Assembly: GCF_022602565.1 (NCBI RefSeq) | Contig: NZ_JALBCV010000001.1 | Location: 181,193 to 245,192, forward strand | DNA length: 64,000 bases | Reading direction: 5' to 3' | DNA from: Rosenbergiella metrosideri | GTDB lineage: Bacteria > Pseudomonadota > Gammaproteobacteria > Enterobacterales > Enterobacteriaceae | Part shown: piece by piece, positions 25,886 to 34,826 of the stretch | Position numbering within the stretch: the first letter of the stretch is position 1 | Layout of the letters: each line of letters starts with the position of its first letter | Program-made: the position numbers and the translations under genes | Notes under the pieces: model-generated | What the model was told of the DNA's origin: nothing | Seen by the model: only the letters and a program-made list of their open reading frames with translations | The model's database searches: none

Positions 25886-26751
25886 TGAATGTATTCCACC
25901 CCTTTATTGAATTCGATTTTATGCGCCATGCATTATTAAGCTGCATCTGTCTATCACTCAGCGCCACCCCGCTAGGGGTCCTACTCTCTCTACGCCGTTT
26001 GTCATTAGCGGGGGATGCGCTCTCCCATGCCGTATTGCCGGGTGCCGCGGTAGGTTACCTGTTTTTTGGAATGTCTACCTTAGCGATGGGTATTGGCGGT
26101 CTCTTGGCGGGTCTCATTGTCGCACTGCTCTCTGGGCTAATTAGCCGCACCACCTTACTTAAAGAGGATGCAAGTTTTTCTGGGCTCTATATGGGGGCGT
26201 TAGCGCTGGGTATCACCTTAATTTCGGTTAAGGGCTCAGGAATGGACTTATTAAATATCCTTTTTGGTTCATTACTTGCGGTCAGTTATCAAGCATTATG
26301 TTTCACTGCAATCATTTCCCTCTGCTCGTTGGCGGTGCTGGTGATCATCTATCGTCCACTGGTGATCGATACCTTTGATGGTGACTTTTTACGGGTGCGT
26401 CGTAAAGGACTCGCCGTGTCATTGCATGCCCTCTTTCTCTTTCTAGTGGTACTCAATTTAGTATCAGGTTTTCAAATCCTCGGCACCCTGATGTCGGTGG
26501 GACTGATGATGGTACCGGCGATCAGTGCCCGTTTTTGGGCCCAACGTTTATTACCAACGTTGGTGATAGCTGTAATAATTGCCCTCTTATCATCGGTTCT
26601 AGGCTTATTACTCTCGTGGTATAGCGCTTTGCCCGCAGGGCCTGCCGTGGTGCTGTGTAGCGCGGTAATTTTTCTTTTCTCATGTTTTGCCGGGCGCGCT
26701 AATGGCGGCTTGGCCCATTTTTACCGTCATCGTTCAGGAGCCTTACATTGA
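25885..26751 (+). CDS. Zinc/manganese ABC transporter permease (ZnuB-like)
   Basis: 288 aa with about eight hydrophobic segments. It belongs to the ABC-3 permease family: LSLRRLSLAGDALSHAVLPGAAVGYLF (about residues 33-59), KEDASFSGLYMGALALGI, and GTLMSVGLMMVPAISARFWA (about 208-227), the metal channel region. It starts at the ATPase stop and ends overlapping the binding protein by 4 bp. Confidence 0.9.
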   Translation: MNVFHPFIEFDFMRHALLSCICLSLSATPLGVLLSLRRLSLAGDALSHAVLPGAAVGYLFFGMSTLAMGIGGLLAGLIVALLSGLISRTTLLKEDASFSGLYMGALALGITLISVKGSGMDLLNILFGSLLAVSYQALCFTAIISLCSLAVLVIIYRPLVIDTFDGDFLRVRRKGLAVSLHALFLFLVVLNLVSGFQILGTLMSVGLMMVPAISARFWAQRLLPTLVIAVIIALLSSVLGLLLSWYSALPAGPAVVLCSAVIFLFSCFAGRANGGLAHFYRHRSGALH

Positions 26752-27623
26752 AACTTTTACCCTTAGCTACAGCATTATGCCTTGCGAGTCCTCTTACTTT
26801 CGCTGCCCCATTGCACGTTGTTGCCAGCTTTACCGTGCTCGCCGATATGGCGAAACAGATAGGTGGCGCGGATGTTGAAGTAAAAAGTCTGGTCGGCCCT
26901 AACGGTGATCCGCACAGTTTTGAACCTACTGCACAAGACAGCCGCGCATTGGCAAAAGCGCAAGTGGTGGTCATCAATGGCTTAGGTTTGGAGGGTTGGA
27001 TGGATCGCTTAGTCACCGCCTCCGGTTATCGGGGCCAACTGACTGTCGCCTCACAAGGCATTAATCAGAACAGGATGCAGGAAGAGGGGAAAACGGTCGT
27101 CGACCCTCACGCGTGGAATAGCCTCGCAAACGGCGCAGTCTATGCAAGAAATATTATGCAGGCGCTTGAGAAAGCTGATCCTGCCCACGCTCGGCAGTAT
27201 GCGCAACGCGGTGCAGACTACCTTGAGAAGATGCATGCACTTGATAGCTGGGCCGTTAAGCAGTATCAAACGATTCCGCAGACGAAACGTATCGTACTAA
27301 CCAGTCATGATGCCTTTGGGTATTACGGCAAGCGTTACGGTGTCACGTTTAGTGCCCCGTTAGGCTTATCGACAGAATCGGAAGCTTCTGCCCAGCAGGT
27401 GGGTAGCTTAATCAAGGAACTGAAACAGCGGCATATTAAGCACTACTTTACTGAGAATCAGACTGATCCTCGATTAGTCACTCAAATTGCTCAGGCCAGC
27501 GGAGCAACGCCTGGTGGTGAGCTGTACCCGGAGGCCCTGTCTACACAACAAGGCCCTGCTGGCAGCTACTTAGCGGCGTTTCGTTATAACACCCAAAAAC
27601 TGCTAGCCAGTATGCGAGAATAG
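26748..27623 (+). CDS. Metal ABC transporter substrate-binding protein (ZnuA-like)
   Basis: 291 aa. A signal peptide ends near TFAA (about residue 20). Metal-site residues are placed as in cluster A-I binding proteins: His in GDPHSFEPT (about 64), His in VDPHAWNS (about 122), His in SHDAFGYYG (about 190) and Glu/Asp in FTENQTDPRL (about 258-266). It lacks the His-rich loop of E. coli ZnuA, which fits a Zn or Mn carrier of the YfeA/ZinA type. The Zur box upstream favours zinc; this may be a second zinc uptake system. Confidence 0.88.
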   Translation: MKLLPLATALCLASPLTFAAPLHVVASFTVLADMAKQIGGADVEVKSLVGPNGDPHSFEPTAQDSRALAKAQVVVINGLGLEGWMDRLVTASGYRGQLTVASQGINQNRMQEEGKTVVDPHAWNSLANGAVYARNIMQALEKADPAHARQYAQRGADYLEKMHALDSWAVKQYQTIPQTKRIVLTSHDAFGYYGKRYGVTFSAPLGLSTESEASAQQVGSLIKELKQRHIKHYFTENQTDPRLVTQIAQASGATPGGELYPEALSTQQGPAGSYLAAFRYNTQKLLASMRE

Positions 27624-28388
27624 TTAGGCTTGGCGAGGTTGACCGTTCGAGGCGTGAATGCCGCCGTCAACAGGTAAGTTAACCCCAGTAATATAACTGG
27701 CCTGATCACTGGCTAAGAAGAGCACTGCATGCGCAATATCTTCGGATTGTCCGGGGCGCTGCAGCGGCGTACGGTCCTTAAACTTATCCAAGGCTTGAGG
27801 TTCTGAGGTGATCCCAGCGGTCATCTCGGTTTCTGTCATGCCGGGGCATACTGCGTTAACTCTGACGCCATGCTGGCCATAGTCCATCGCCAGTGAGCGC
27901 GTAAAGTTGCTGATCGCCCCTTTCGAAGCATTATAGAAGCTCATTCCCCAATCGCCCCCGAGTCCGGATACCGATGAGATGTTAACGATATTTCCTTTCT
28001 GCTTTAAGATGCCGGGGACGAAGGCGCGTACCATATAGAATACACCATTTAAATTAGTGCCCATCTGCTTATCCCAATCGTCCACCGACAGTTCATGGGC
28101 TAACCCTTGCACCACTACGCCAGCGTTATTGACCAGTATATCGACATGTCCCCACTTCTGCTCGACATGGGCGGCTAATGCGGTGACCGCATGTGGGTCT
28201 GCGATATCGGTGGGGGCTATAAGTACCTGCGCGGCGGGCAGCTCTGCCGCAACTTTTTTTAATTTCTCGTCTGTTCGGCCGACTAGCACGACTCTCGCAC
28301 CCTCGTTTACAAAGGCCTTCGCTGTTGCGGCACCCATACCAGATCCTGCGCCAGTAACTACCACCACTTTATCTGTAAAACGAGACAT
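27624..28388 (-). CDS. SDR-family oxidoreductase
   Basis: 254 aa from ATG at 28388, which follows AAGGAGCACATA; the open frame extends further upstream without need. Motifs: VTGAGSGMGAAT (about residues 11-22), VLVGRTDE, NNAGVV (about 86), ISSVSGLGGDWGMSF, and YNASKGA. Substrate unknown. It is divergent from the glyoxalase-aldA unit over a 177-bp region rich in inverted repeats, so it may belong to the same aldehyde or ketone detoxification module. Confidence 0.82.
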   Translation of the reverse strand: MSRFTDKVVVVTGAGSGMGAATAKAFVNEGARVVLVGRTDEKLKKVAAELPAAQVLIAPTDIADPHAVTALAAHVEQKWGHVDILVNNAGVVVQGLAHELSVDDWDKQMGTNLNGVFYMVRAFVPGILKQKGNIVNISSVSGLGGDWGMSFYNASKGAISNFTRSLAMDYGQHGVRVNAVCPGMTETEMTAGITSEPQALDKFKDRTPLQRPGQSEDIAHAVLFLASDQASYITGVNLPVDGGIHASNGQPRQA

Positions 28389-28448
28389 TATGTGCTCCTT
28401 ATCGATGTAATCTAACAAAAGTGTGGCACAGAATCCTTGAAAGGCAAT

Positions 28449-28510
28449 ATTTGTCATTTCACAAATAGTGAATGTCTTTTCTCAAAAACTGTCACTTTCG
28501 TAAAACGAAA
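28449..28510. promoter_or_regulatory. Two operator-like inverted repeats between the SDR and glyoxalase genes
   Basis: ATTTGT (28449-28454), six bases, ACAAAT (28461-28466), and TTTCGT (28496-28501), AAA, ACGAAA (28505-28510). Both are perfect small palindromes in the divergent promoter region. They look like regulator sites but I cannot name the protein. Confidence 0.45.
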
Positions 28511-28565
28511 TCCTGTCCTAAGCTTTGAGTCAGTAGATTTTCACAGCCTTACTTAAGGAGTCATT

Positions 28566-29093
28566 ATGGCGTTAGCGACACTACTAGAAAAATTTTCTTT
28601 TGACCGTACGCGAAGTGCTGAGTCGGCTGGTTATCACTTTAATCACACGATGATCAGGGTCAAAAACCTCCAGGACTCAGTCGATTTTTACTGCAATGTT
28701 TTAGGTTTCGTTCCGGTCTGCGAACAAGTCAATAATGATGCAGCCTTTACTATCGTCTACCTGATACGTGCGCCACTTTCCGCCATCCCCGATGACGACG
28801 AAGCGCGTAAAGAGTGGGTGCTTAGCCAAACGGGCGTATTGGAGCTGACCTACAACCACGGTACCGAAACTCAGTCAGACTTCCATTATCACAACGGTAA
28901 TGATGAGCCGCAAGGATTTGGCCATATTTGTATCTCTGTGCCAGATGTCCGCGAAGCCTGCGAACGCTTTGAAGCCTTGAATGTATCGTTTCAAAAACGT
29001 CTTAGCGATGGCCGTATGAAACATATCGCTTTTATTAAAGATCCCGATGGTTATTGGATCGAGATTCTACAACCGACTCCCCTTGATGCCTAA
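28566..29093 (+). CDS. VOC-family glyoxalase I-like protein
   Basis: 175 aa with two beta-alpha-beta modules of the vicinal oxygen chelate fold. Metal-ligand positions of glyoxalase I are filled: His in HTMIRVKNLQDSVDFY (about residue 27), Glu in GVLELTYNHGTE (about 97), His in GFGHICISV (about 119) and Glu in YWIEILQP (about 168). The length and GTE...FGHI pattern resemble the longer, eukaryote/Pseudomonas-type GloA, which turns the methylglyoxal-glutathione adduct into lactoylglutathione. It is followed 26 bp later by an AldA-type dehydrogenase, fitting methylglyoxal or lactaldehyde handling. Confidence 0.8.
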   Translation: MALATLLEKFSFDRTRSAESAGYHFNHTMIRVKNLQDSVDFYCNVLGFVPVCEQVNNDAAFTIVYLIRAPLSAIPDDDEARKEWVLSQTGVLELTYNHGTETQSDFHYHNGNDEPQGFGHICISVPDVREACERFEALNVSFQKRLSDGRMKHIAFIKDPDGYWIEILQPTPLDA

Positions 29094-29119
29094 TGTTGAC
29101 GGACTCTATAGGAGAAGTT

Positions 29120-30586
29120 ATGTCTACCGATTTTAAAAAATTACTGCCTGAAAATGCCGCTCACTTTATTAATAACCAATGGAGGGAGTGTAAGACTACG
29201 GATGTTGTACTGAACCCTGCTACCGGTGAAACCATCGCTAAGGTCGCAATGGGAAGTAAAACAGAGGCAAATCAGGCGGTTACTGCAGCTAAAAATGCGC
29301 AAAAACAGTGGGCTGCCCTGCCACAACCACAACGCGCAGAGTACCTGCAAGCTTTCGCACAGCAAATTGAAAAACATAAAAAAACCCTTGCTACACTGCT
29401 GACGACTGAGCAAGGTAAACCGCTCAGTGAGTCGATTGGCGAAGTGGAAATGGCGATGACAATGCTGCGCTACTACGCTGGTTTTGGGTGGAAACGTACC
29501 GGACATGTCTTGGCGTCAAACCATCCACAACAACAGGCCATTACTAAAGAAGCGCCGCTAGGCGTGGTCGCTGCCATCATTCCATGGAACTTTCCACTGG
29601 CGATTTTCGCACGTAAAACCGCTCCAGCGTTAGTCGCGGGTAATACTATTGTTGTCAAACCGAGTGAAAATACCCCACTTTGTTCATTAGCTCTCGCGAC
29701 ACTGAGTAAGGCCGCTGGCATTCCAGATGGCGTGATCAACGTTCTTTGCGGGGAAGGCAGCAAGGTCGGTGACGCATTAGTTAAACATCCTGATGTACAA
29801 CTGGTGACTATGACCGGATCCACTCGCGCGGGTAAAATTATTGCTAAGAACGCCGCAGAAAAAGTGATTCCTGTCTCCCTTGAATTGGGGGGTAAAGCGC
29901 CCTTTATCGTACTGGCCGATGCCGATATCGAAAAAGCCGCTCAGGATGCTATCGATGCACGTATGGCTAACTGTGGGCAAGTGTGTATCTGTAATGAACG
30001 CACTTACGTTCAACGCGATGTTTATGACACCTTTATGAAAGCTTTGAAAAAAGCGGCAGATAAAGTTGTAGTAGGTGATCCGATGGCGTCTAAAACCACT
30101 ATGGGTCCTAAGGTCTCTGCAGCAGAGAAATCTCACGTGGATGAGCTGTTAGCGAAAAGCCAAAAAGAAGGTGGGAAGATTTTCTGGCAAGGAAAGGTGC
30201 CTACCGACGCTAAGTTCAAAGAGGGTAACTGGGTTGCTCCGACGATCGTGACCGATCTTCCAGCGGATGCGACCATCCTGAAAGAAGAGGCCTTTGGTCC
30301 GATTCTTCCTGTCGTGGTCTTCGATACCTTGGATGAAGTGATTGCCCTGGCGAACGATTGTGAATACGGATTGAGCTCTTACCTGTATACCCGCGATCTG
30401 CACGCGGCTATGCAACTCAGCGACGCGCTTGAATATGGTGAAGTCTATATTAACCGCTACGGCCCTGAAGAGGTCAACGGCTTCCACGCCGGTTGGAAAT
30501 TATCAGGCATCGGCGGTGATGATGGCGAACACGGTTATCAACTCTACGTGAAGCAAAAAACAGTGTACCTCAACTATAAGTCATAA
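29120..30586 (+). CDS. aldA: NAD-dependent aldehyde dehydrogenase, AldA-like (lactaldehyde/glycolaldehyde)
   Basis: 488 aa from ATG at 29120 (ribosome site GGAGAAG). Aldehyde dehydrogenase motifs: PWNFPLAIFARKTAPALVAGNT (about residues 156-177), VKPSENTPLC, LELGGKAPFIVLADADIE with catalytic Glu (about 255), catalytic Cys in MANCGQVCICNERTYVQ, and EEAFGPILPVVVFDTLDE. The C-terminal YGEVYINR...GFHAGWKLSGIGGDDGEHG is very like E. coli AldA. That supports oxidation of lactaldehyde or glycolaldehyde to lactate or glycolate, although succinate semialdehyde is an alternative. Confidence 0.85.
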   Translation: MSTDFKKLLPENAAHFINNQWRECKTTDVVLNPATGETIAKVAMGSKTEANQAVTAAKNAQKQWAALPQPQRAEYLQAFAQQIEKHKKTLATLLTTEQGKPLSESIGEVEMAMTMLRYYAGFGWKRTGHVLASNHPQQQAITKEAPLGVVAAIIPWNFPLAIFARKTAPALVAGNTIVVKPSENTPLCSLALATLSKAAGIPDGVINVLCGEGSKVGDALVKHPDVQLVTMTGSTRAGKIIAKNAAEKVIPVSLELGGKAPFIVLADADIEKAAQDAIDARMANCGQVCICNERTYVQRDVYDTFMKALKKAADKVVVGDPMASKTTMGPKVSAAEKSHVDELLAKSQKEGGKIFWQGKVPTDAKFKEGNWVAPTIVTDLPADATILKEEAFGPILPVVVFDTLDEVIALANDCEYGLSSYLYTRDLHAAMQLSDALEYGEVYINRYGPEEVNGFHAGWKLSGIGGDDGEHGYQLYVKQKTVYLNYKS

Positions 30587-30593
30587 GCCTTTT

Positions 30594-30613
30594 ACCGGTG
30601 CTGCGGCACCGGT
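30594..30613 (+). terminator. Hairpin after aldA-like gene
   Basis: A perfect 8-bp stem (ACCGGTGC 30594-30601, GCACCGGT 30606-30613) with a 4-nt loop just after the aldA stop codon. The following bases are only mildly T-rich, so it may attenuate rather than stop transcription into the AEC gene. Confidence 0.5.
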
Positions 30614-30640
30614 TATCTCTCATCCCGTTCGGTCCTTACC

Positions 30641-31543
30641 ATGAATCCTTTACTCATTATCTGCCTAATAATGGGCATCGCAGCACGCCGCTACTTGTCC
30701 TATCCAGAACAATTAGTACCCTCAATCAACTGGTGGCTTATCACCGTCGCCCTTCCCTGTCTCATCTTAACGCTTATCCCGCATACCACCATAAATCGCG
30801 AATCCCTAGTACCTGTAGCAGGCATGTGGTGTGTTTTTCTCGGGGCGTTAGCGGTAGCTGTCATAATAGGCAAAATATTGTCTTGGCCGCGTGCGGTGAC
30901 GGGTGTTGTAGCGTTAGTCGCAGGGATAGGTAATACCTCTTTCATGGGCTATCCCATCGTGCAGAGTTACTATGGTGCCGCCGGGCTGCAAGTTGCGGTT
31001 ATCGCCGATCAAGTAGGCAGTTTTATCATTCTCTCCACCTTTGGCGTGATGGTGATGGCGCTTTGTTCTGGTCAAACCCCCACAGTTAAAATGATTACGC
31101 AGAAAGTGGTTACCTTTCCACCTTTTATTGCGCTCTGTCTCAGTCTGGCGATTAAACCCTTCGGCGGTTTACCAGAATTTCTCCAGATCCCATTCAGTCA
31201 GATAGGCGCAACGTTAACGCCTTTAGCCCTGTTCTGCGTTGGATTACAAATTGCCCTACGGCCACCACGTGGTGGGGTTTCGCCGCTGATTACGGGAGTG
31301 GTCTGGAAATTAGTCGCCGCACCGCTAGTCGTTTGGGCGTTTGCCGTCGTGAGCGGTGCCTCGTCTCTCACGCAACAGGTCACAGTGATTGAAGGCGCTA
31401 TGGCACCGATGATCGCGGCGGCGATCATGGCAGAACGTGCGGGTTTACAACCTGTTTTGGCCAATGCTATTCAAGGATATGCTATTTTACTCTCTTTCAT
31501 TACGATACCGATTTGGCACACACTGTTGTCAATGTACAAGTAG
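30641..31543 (+). CDS. AEC-family transporter (auxin efflux carrier fold)
   Basis: 300 aa, nearly all hydrophobic, with about ten membrane segments. The GNTSFMGYPIVQSYYG block (about residues 91-106) and FCVGLQIALR (about 198) are typical of the AEC/YfdV group, whose substrates are often organic acids. It lies 54 bp after the AldA-like gene and is followed 10 bp later by a LysR gene, so it may export the acid product of the dehydrogenase. That is inference. Confidence 0.82.
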   Translation: MNPLLIICLIMGIAARRYLSYPEQLVPSINWWLITVALPCLILTLIPHTTINRESLVPVAGMWCVFLGALAVAVIIGKILSWPRAVTGVVALVAGIGNTSFMGYPIVQSYYGAAGLQVAVIADQVGSFIILSTFGVMVMALCSGQTPTVKMITQKVVTFPPFIALCLSLAIKPFGGLPEFLQIPFSQIGATLTPLALFCVGLQIALRPPRGGVSPLITGVVWKLVAAPLVVWAFAVVSGASSLTQQVTVIEGAMAPMIAAAIMAERAGLQPVLANAIQGYAILLSFITIPIWHTLLSMYK

Positions 31544-31553
31544 GAGAGTCGAT

Positions 31554-32423
31554 ATGTTGCTGAAACTGCCCCAATTGCGCATTTTCTGCGCATTGGTCGA
31601 AACAGGGAGTGTGGTACAAGCTGCGAAAAAAATGCACTGCGTCCCATCTAATATCTCAACGCGTATCCGTGAATTAGAAGAGAGTCTAGGCGTCGCGCTA
31701 GTAAATCGGGATAAACAGCGGTTAACCCTCACCCCAGAAGGTCGGGCATTTTACCCTCAAGCCCAGCAGTTACTCAAGCAAAGCGATGAGTGCCTTCACT
31801 TTTTTAAACCCGAATCCTTAAAGGGTCATTTACGCCTCGGTGCATTAGATGTTGCCTTGAACAGCCGCTTGCAACAGATAATGATAGGCTTTATGCAGCA
31901 ATACCCTGACGTGACAGTGTCACTATCTAGTCACTCTTCCCTACCCTTAATGGACCGTTTACTGGCAGGGGAAGTGGATATGGTGGTTGTCGATGGTCCG
32001 GTTGAACACCCAGTACTGGAAAGCCGACTATTCGGCCCTGAAAGCTTATGCTTAGTCACCCATTGTGCAAGCTTAGAGTCTTTTATCGAGCACGTTTCGC
32101 AATTGACGCTCTATACCTTCGGTGAGCACTGCTTTTATCATGTTCTTATCGAGGATTGGCTTGCCGTACAACAACTGGAAGCGCGTCAGCAATGTGATAT
32201 AGAGTCTTACTCACTGATTCTAGGGGCAATTCGTCAAAAACTTGGCTTTACCGTGATGCCGCGCAGTTTCATCGAAAATAATGATGAAGTGAAAGGCCTT
32301 TATTGCTATCCACTGGATACGCTCTCCTCTTGCGATATCTATTTAGTCTGGCACCGTTACTCCGCCTCTCCGGTTGAGAAAGCATTTATGTCAATGGTTG
32401 ATGAGGTGATACCGGCGAAGTAG
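31554..32423 (+). CDS. LysR-family transcriptional regulator
   Basis: 289 aa from ATG at 31554 (ribosome site AGGAGAG). N-terminal helix-turn-helix (GSVVQAAKKMHCVPSNISTRIRELEESLGVALV, about residues 17-49) and a substrate-binding domain (about 90-280). It is last in a likely run with the AldA-like and AEC genes. Its targets may be those genes or the decayed sorbosone operon downstream. LysR regulators more often sit divergent, so the downstream tandem position is a mild oddity. Confidence 0.8.
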   Translation: MLLKLPQLRIFCALVETGSVVQAAKKMHCVPSNISTRIRELEESLGVALVNRDKQRLTLTPEGRAFYPQAQQLLKQSDECLHFFKPESLKGHLRLGALDVALNSRLQQIMIGFMQQYPDVTVSLSSHSSLPLMDRLLAGEVDMVVVDGPVEHPVLESRLFGPESLCLVTHCASLESFIEHVSQLTLYTFGEHCFYHVLIEDWLAVQQLEARQQCDIESYSLILGAIRQKLGFTVMPRSFIENNDEVKGLYCYPLDTLSSCDIYLVWHRYSASPVEKAFMSMVDEVIPAK

Positions 32424-32524
32424 GCCCATTTGAAAGCCCTAAAATTATAACTTTGTTAAAGGGGGGGAGTTTGTAAAATTTTAGCCATGCTCAATAGACT
32501 CTCTTTGACGTTTAGGAGCCTGCT

Positions 32525-32700
32525 ATGCCTCCTGTGACTCAACTTCGCTCACCCTCGCGGTTAGCAATTTTTCTGGTTAATCTTCTCGATCCCGCGGCTT
32601 ATGGTGCCTTTGTCGCGGGGTTTGCTTTGATATTATCTATTTTGTGACGCAAGAGATCTTTTGGGTCAAAGGAGCCAGTAGGCTTAATTTGATCGCAGAG
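32525..32700 (+). pseudogene. Frameshifted 5' fragment of a DUF2231-like membrane protein
   Basis: From ATG 32525 the frame reads MPPVTQLRSPSRLAIFLVNL and LLDPAAYGAFVAGFALIL then stops at 32645. The next frame continues with DIIYFVTQEIFWVKGASRLN (about 32631-32690). In intact DUF2231 proteins the pattern is LLNPIPFGFFVAxLIFDIxYxxTxxVxWxKGASWL, so both pieces belong together with a frameshift between. The rest of the gene is gone. Confidence 0.6.
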
Positions 32701-33072
32701 TCCAGCCCCCTGCTCCCGATAAGGTTGACAGCGCAGTGGCCCCAGATGACGCCCTCAGCTCTCATGTTGCGCCGCTTAGGTTACAGTTTGCACAAGGGAG
32801 TCACTTACCTGGGTTTGGCCAAGATGGCCTGTTTATTAGCGAACATGGTAGTTGGAACCGTAAGCCACTCAATGGTTACCGTGGCATTTATGTGCAATTC
32901 TCTCAAGGCAAACCCGTGGGTTAACCTAAGACAGTGGTGGACGGTTTTGTCTCTGACGATCAGAAAACGATCTACGGGGGCCCTATAGGGTTAACCCTTG
33001 ATAATCAAGGTGCTTTGATCATCGCCGACGATGTGAGTAATCCAGTTTGGCGAGTCAGCGCCGCACCATGAT
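32701..33072 (+). pseudogene. Remnant of an L-sorbosone dehydrogenase-like (PQQ sugar dehydrogenase fold) gene
   Basis: The frame from about 32700 reads QFAQGSHLPGFGQDGLFISEHGSWNRKPLNGYRGIYVQFSQG, then TAA at 32922-32924, then IYGGPIGLTLDNQGALIIAD and NPVWRV to a stop at 33072. SEHGSWNR...GY...V.F..G...G.P.G...D..GAL..ADD..N.VWRV is the C-terminal signature of sorbosone/soluble aldose dehydrogenases. Only about the last 115 codons remain, with an internal stop. In other bacteria a DUF2231 protein gene often sits just before this enzyme, so an internal deletion seems to have joined their remains. Confidence 0.7.
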
Positions 33073-33091
33073 TTAAGCTTGCAATTACTAA

Positions 33092-33120
33092 GTGAGCATC
33101 GCATCATGCTCACCTTTTTT
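33092..33120 (+). terminator. Intrinsic terminator after the sorbosone dehydrogenase remnant
   Basis: A perfect 8-bp stem (GTGAGCAT 33092-33099, ATGCTCAC 33106-33113) with a 6-nt loop, followed by CTTTTTT. It is a textbook terminator retained after the gene decayed. Confidence 0.9.
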
Positions 33121-33140
33121 ATTTGTGTTGGGAGCGAGTC

Positions 33141-34064
33141 GTGCCGCGTTTAGATAATGCTTTTCTTGAATCCATCCTTGACGAGGTGCGTCCACTATTG
33201 GGGCAAGGCCAGGTTGCCTCCTATATCCCTGCACTTGCTCAAGTTCCGGCAAACCAATTAGGGGTCGCTGTCTGCACCCATGATGGCCAGCTATTAACGG
33301 CAGGTAATGCCTCACAGCGTTTCTCTATCCAATCAATCTCTAAAGTCCTTTCGCTCACCGTAGCGATGACTCGTTATTCAGAACATGACCTTTGGCAGCG
33401 AGTGGGGAAAGATCCCTCGGGTCAACCTTTTAACTCGTTAGTCCAGTTGGAAATGGAACAGGGTATTCCTCGTAACCCCTTTATCAATGCCGGGGCATTG
33501 GTAGTCTGCGATATGCTACAAAGCCGTTTATCGGCCCCACGCCAGCAGATGTTAACCTTGGTGCGCCGGCTAAGTGGCGTTGAAGATATTCATTACGATC
33601 GTCAGGTCGCCAGTTCAGAGCTTGCTCATTCAGCTCGCAACGCCGCTATTGCATGGTTAATGAAGTCTTTCGATAACTTTCATAATGATGTAAATACGGT
33701 CTTGGAGAATTATTTTCACTACTGTGCGCTCTCAATGAGTTGTGAAGAGCTGGCCCGCTGCTTCCGCTATCTGATCTCACCGGAGTTATGTAAGGTTTTG
33801 TTTAGACAGGAACTTAACCATAGACAAGTGAGTCATATCAATGCCTTAATGATGACAAGCGGGATGTATAATGCCGCGGGTGAATTTGCCTGGCGAGTAG
33901 GGTTACCTGCAAAATCAGGCGTCGGTGGTGGGATTGTTGCCATCGTGCCAGGAAAAATGAGTATTGCTGTGTGGTCACCTGCCCTTGACCAGTTTGGTAA
34001 CTCATTAGCCGGTACGGCGGTGTTAGAGCATATTTCGGACCGATTGGCTTTTTCTGTTTTTTAA
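33141..34064 (+). CDS. glsB: Glutaminase (GlsB/YneH)
   Basis: 307 aa from GTG at 33141, which has GGGAGCGAG upstream and gives the family length of 308. It hydrolyses glutamine to glutamate and ammonia. Beta-lactamase-like fold: catalytic Ser-x-x-Lys in [13 protein letters not shown] (about residues 60-72), [44 protein letters not shown], and [18 protein letters not shown]. Residues about 210-236 ([23 protein letters not shown]) are unlike recalled E. coli GlsB but keep the same length. It is followed by a carbonic anhydrase gene. Confidence 0.93.
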   Translation: MPRLDNAFLESILDEVRPLLGQGQVASYIPALAQVPANQLGVAVCTHDGQLLTAGNASQRFSIQSISKVLSLTVAMTRYSEHDLWQRVGKDPSGQPFNSLVQLEMEQGIPRNPFINAGALVVCDMLQSRLSAPRQQMLTLVRRLSGVEDIHYDRQVASSELAHSARNAAIAWLMKSFDNFHNDVNTVLENYFHYCALSMSCEELARCFRYLISPELCKVLFRQELNHRQVSHINALMMTSGMYNAAGEFAWRVGLPAKSGVGGGIVAIVPGKMSIAVWSPALDQFGNSLAGTAVLEHISDRLAFSVF

Positions 34065-34145
34065 CACAAACTTTTGTGGTTAAGCACGCGGATCCTGATA
34101 ATGGGTTTCGTTTTTCCTTAATACCTGCACCTATGTGGAATAAGT

Positions 34146-34781
34146 ATGAAAACAATTATTGATGGCTTCTTGAATTTCCAGAAAGACATTTATCCTGAAA
34201 GAGAAGAACTTTTTCGTAGTCTTGCTTCAAGTCAGAAACCGAAAGCGCTTTTCATTTCCTGTTCTGATAGCCGCTTAGTTCCTGAGTTGGTCACCCAACA
34301 GGAACCTGGGCAGTTATTCGTTATTCGTAATGCTGGTAATATTGTTCCCTCTTTCGGACCTGAACCGGGTGGCGTTTCAGCTACTATCGAATATGCAGTG
34401 ATGGCACTTGGCGTCACTGATATTATCATTTGTGGTCACTCAAATTGTGGCGCCATGTCAGCGATTGCCAGCTGTGCCTGCTTAGATACCATGCCTGCCG
34501 TTGAGCACTGGCTACGGTATGCTGATGCCGCAAAAGCGGTCGTGGAAAAGCATGAGTATTCATCGCCTGAAGATAAACTGAACGCGATGGTCCGTGAAAA
34601 CGTGATCGCTCAGCTAAATAACATCAAAACGCACCCTTCAGTCGCCGTTGCATTACGAAACAAAAAGATTAATCTTCATGGCTGGGTCTATGATATTGAA
34701 ACCGGACAAATTCATGCGTTGGACAAACATGGTGAGCATTTTGTGAGCCTCGCGGAAAACCCTGAGACCTGTTTCGAATAA
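34146..34781 (+). CDS. can: Beta-class carbonic anhydrase
   Basis: 211 aa. It interconverts CO2 and bicarbonate. Zinc ligands are visible: Cys-x-Asp-x-Arg in [11 protein letters not shown] (about residue 39-45), and His-x-x-Cys in [11 protein letters not shown] (about 98-101). Length and [25 protein letters not shown] match the CynT/Can group, but no cyn genes are present, so the assignment to either is open. It may simply supply bicarbonate. Confidence 0.85.
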   Translation: MKTIIDGFLNFQKDIYPEREELFRSLASSQKPKALFISCSDSRLVPELVTQQEPGQLFVIRNAGNIVPSFGPEPGGVSATIEYAVMALGVTDIIICGHSNCGAMSAIASCACLDTMPAVEHWLRYADAAKAVVEKHEYSSPEDKLNAMVRENVIAQLNNIKTHPSVAVALRNKKINLHGWVYDIETGQIHALDKHGEHFVSLAENPETCFE

Positions 34782-34786
34782 TCCTA

Positions 34787-34819
34787 CGCCCCAGGTCGTT
34801 TCTTCCATGACTTGGGGCG
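34787..34819. terminator. Hairpin between carbonic anhydrase and esterase genes
   Basis: CGCCCCAGGTC (34787-34797) pairs with GACTTGGGGCG (34809-34819), 10 Watson-Crick pairs and one G-T. There is no clear T tract. It lies between convergent genes and likely ends both transcripts. Confidence 0.5.
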
Positions 34820-34826
34820 ACTCTCA

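Noticed and set aside
33770-33850. Compensating frameshifts inside glsB
   Set aside because: Residues about 210-236 differ from E. coli GlsB, but length is identical and the other frames contain stops and give no better match, so ordinary divergence is the simpler reading.
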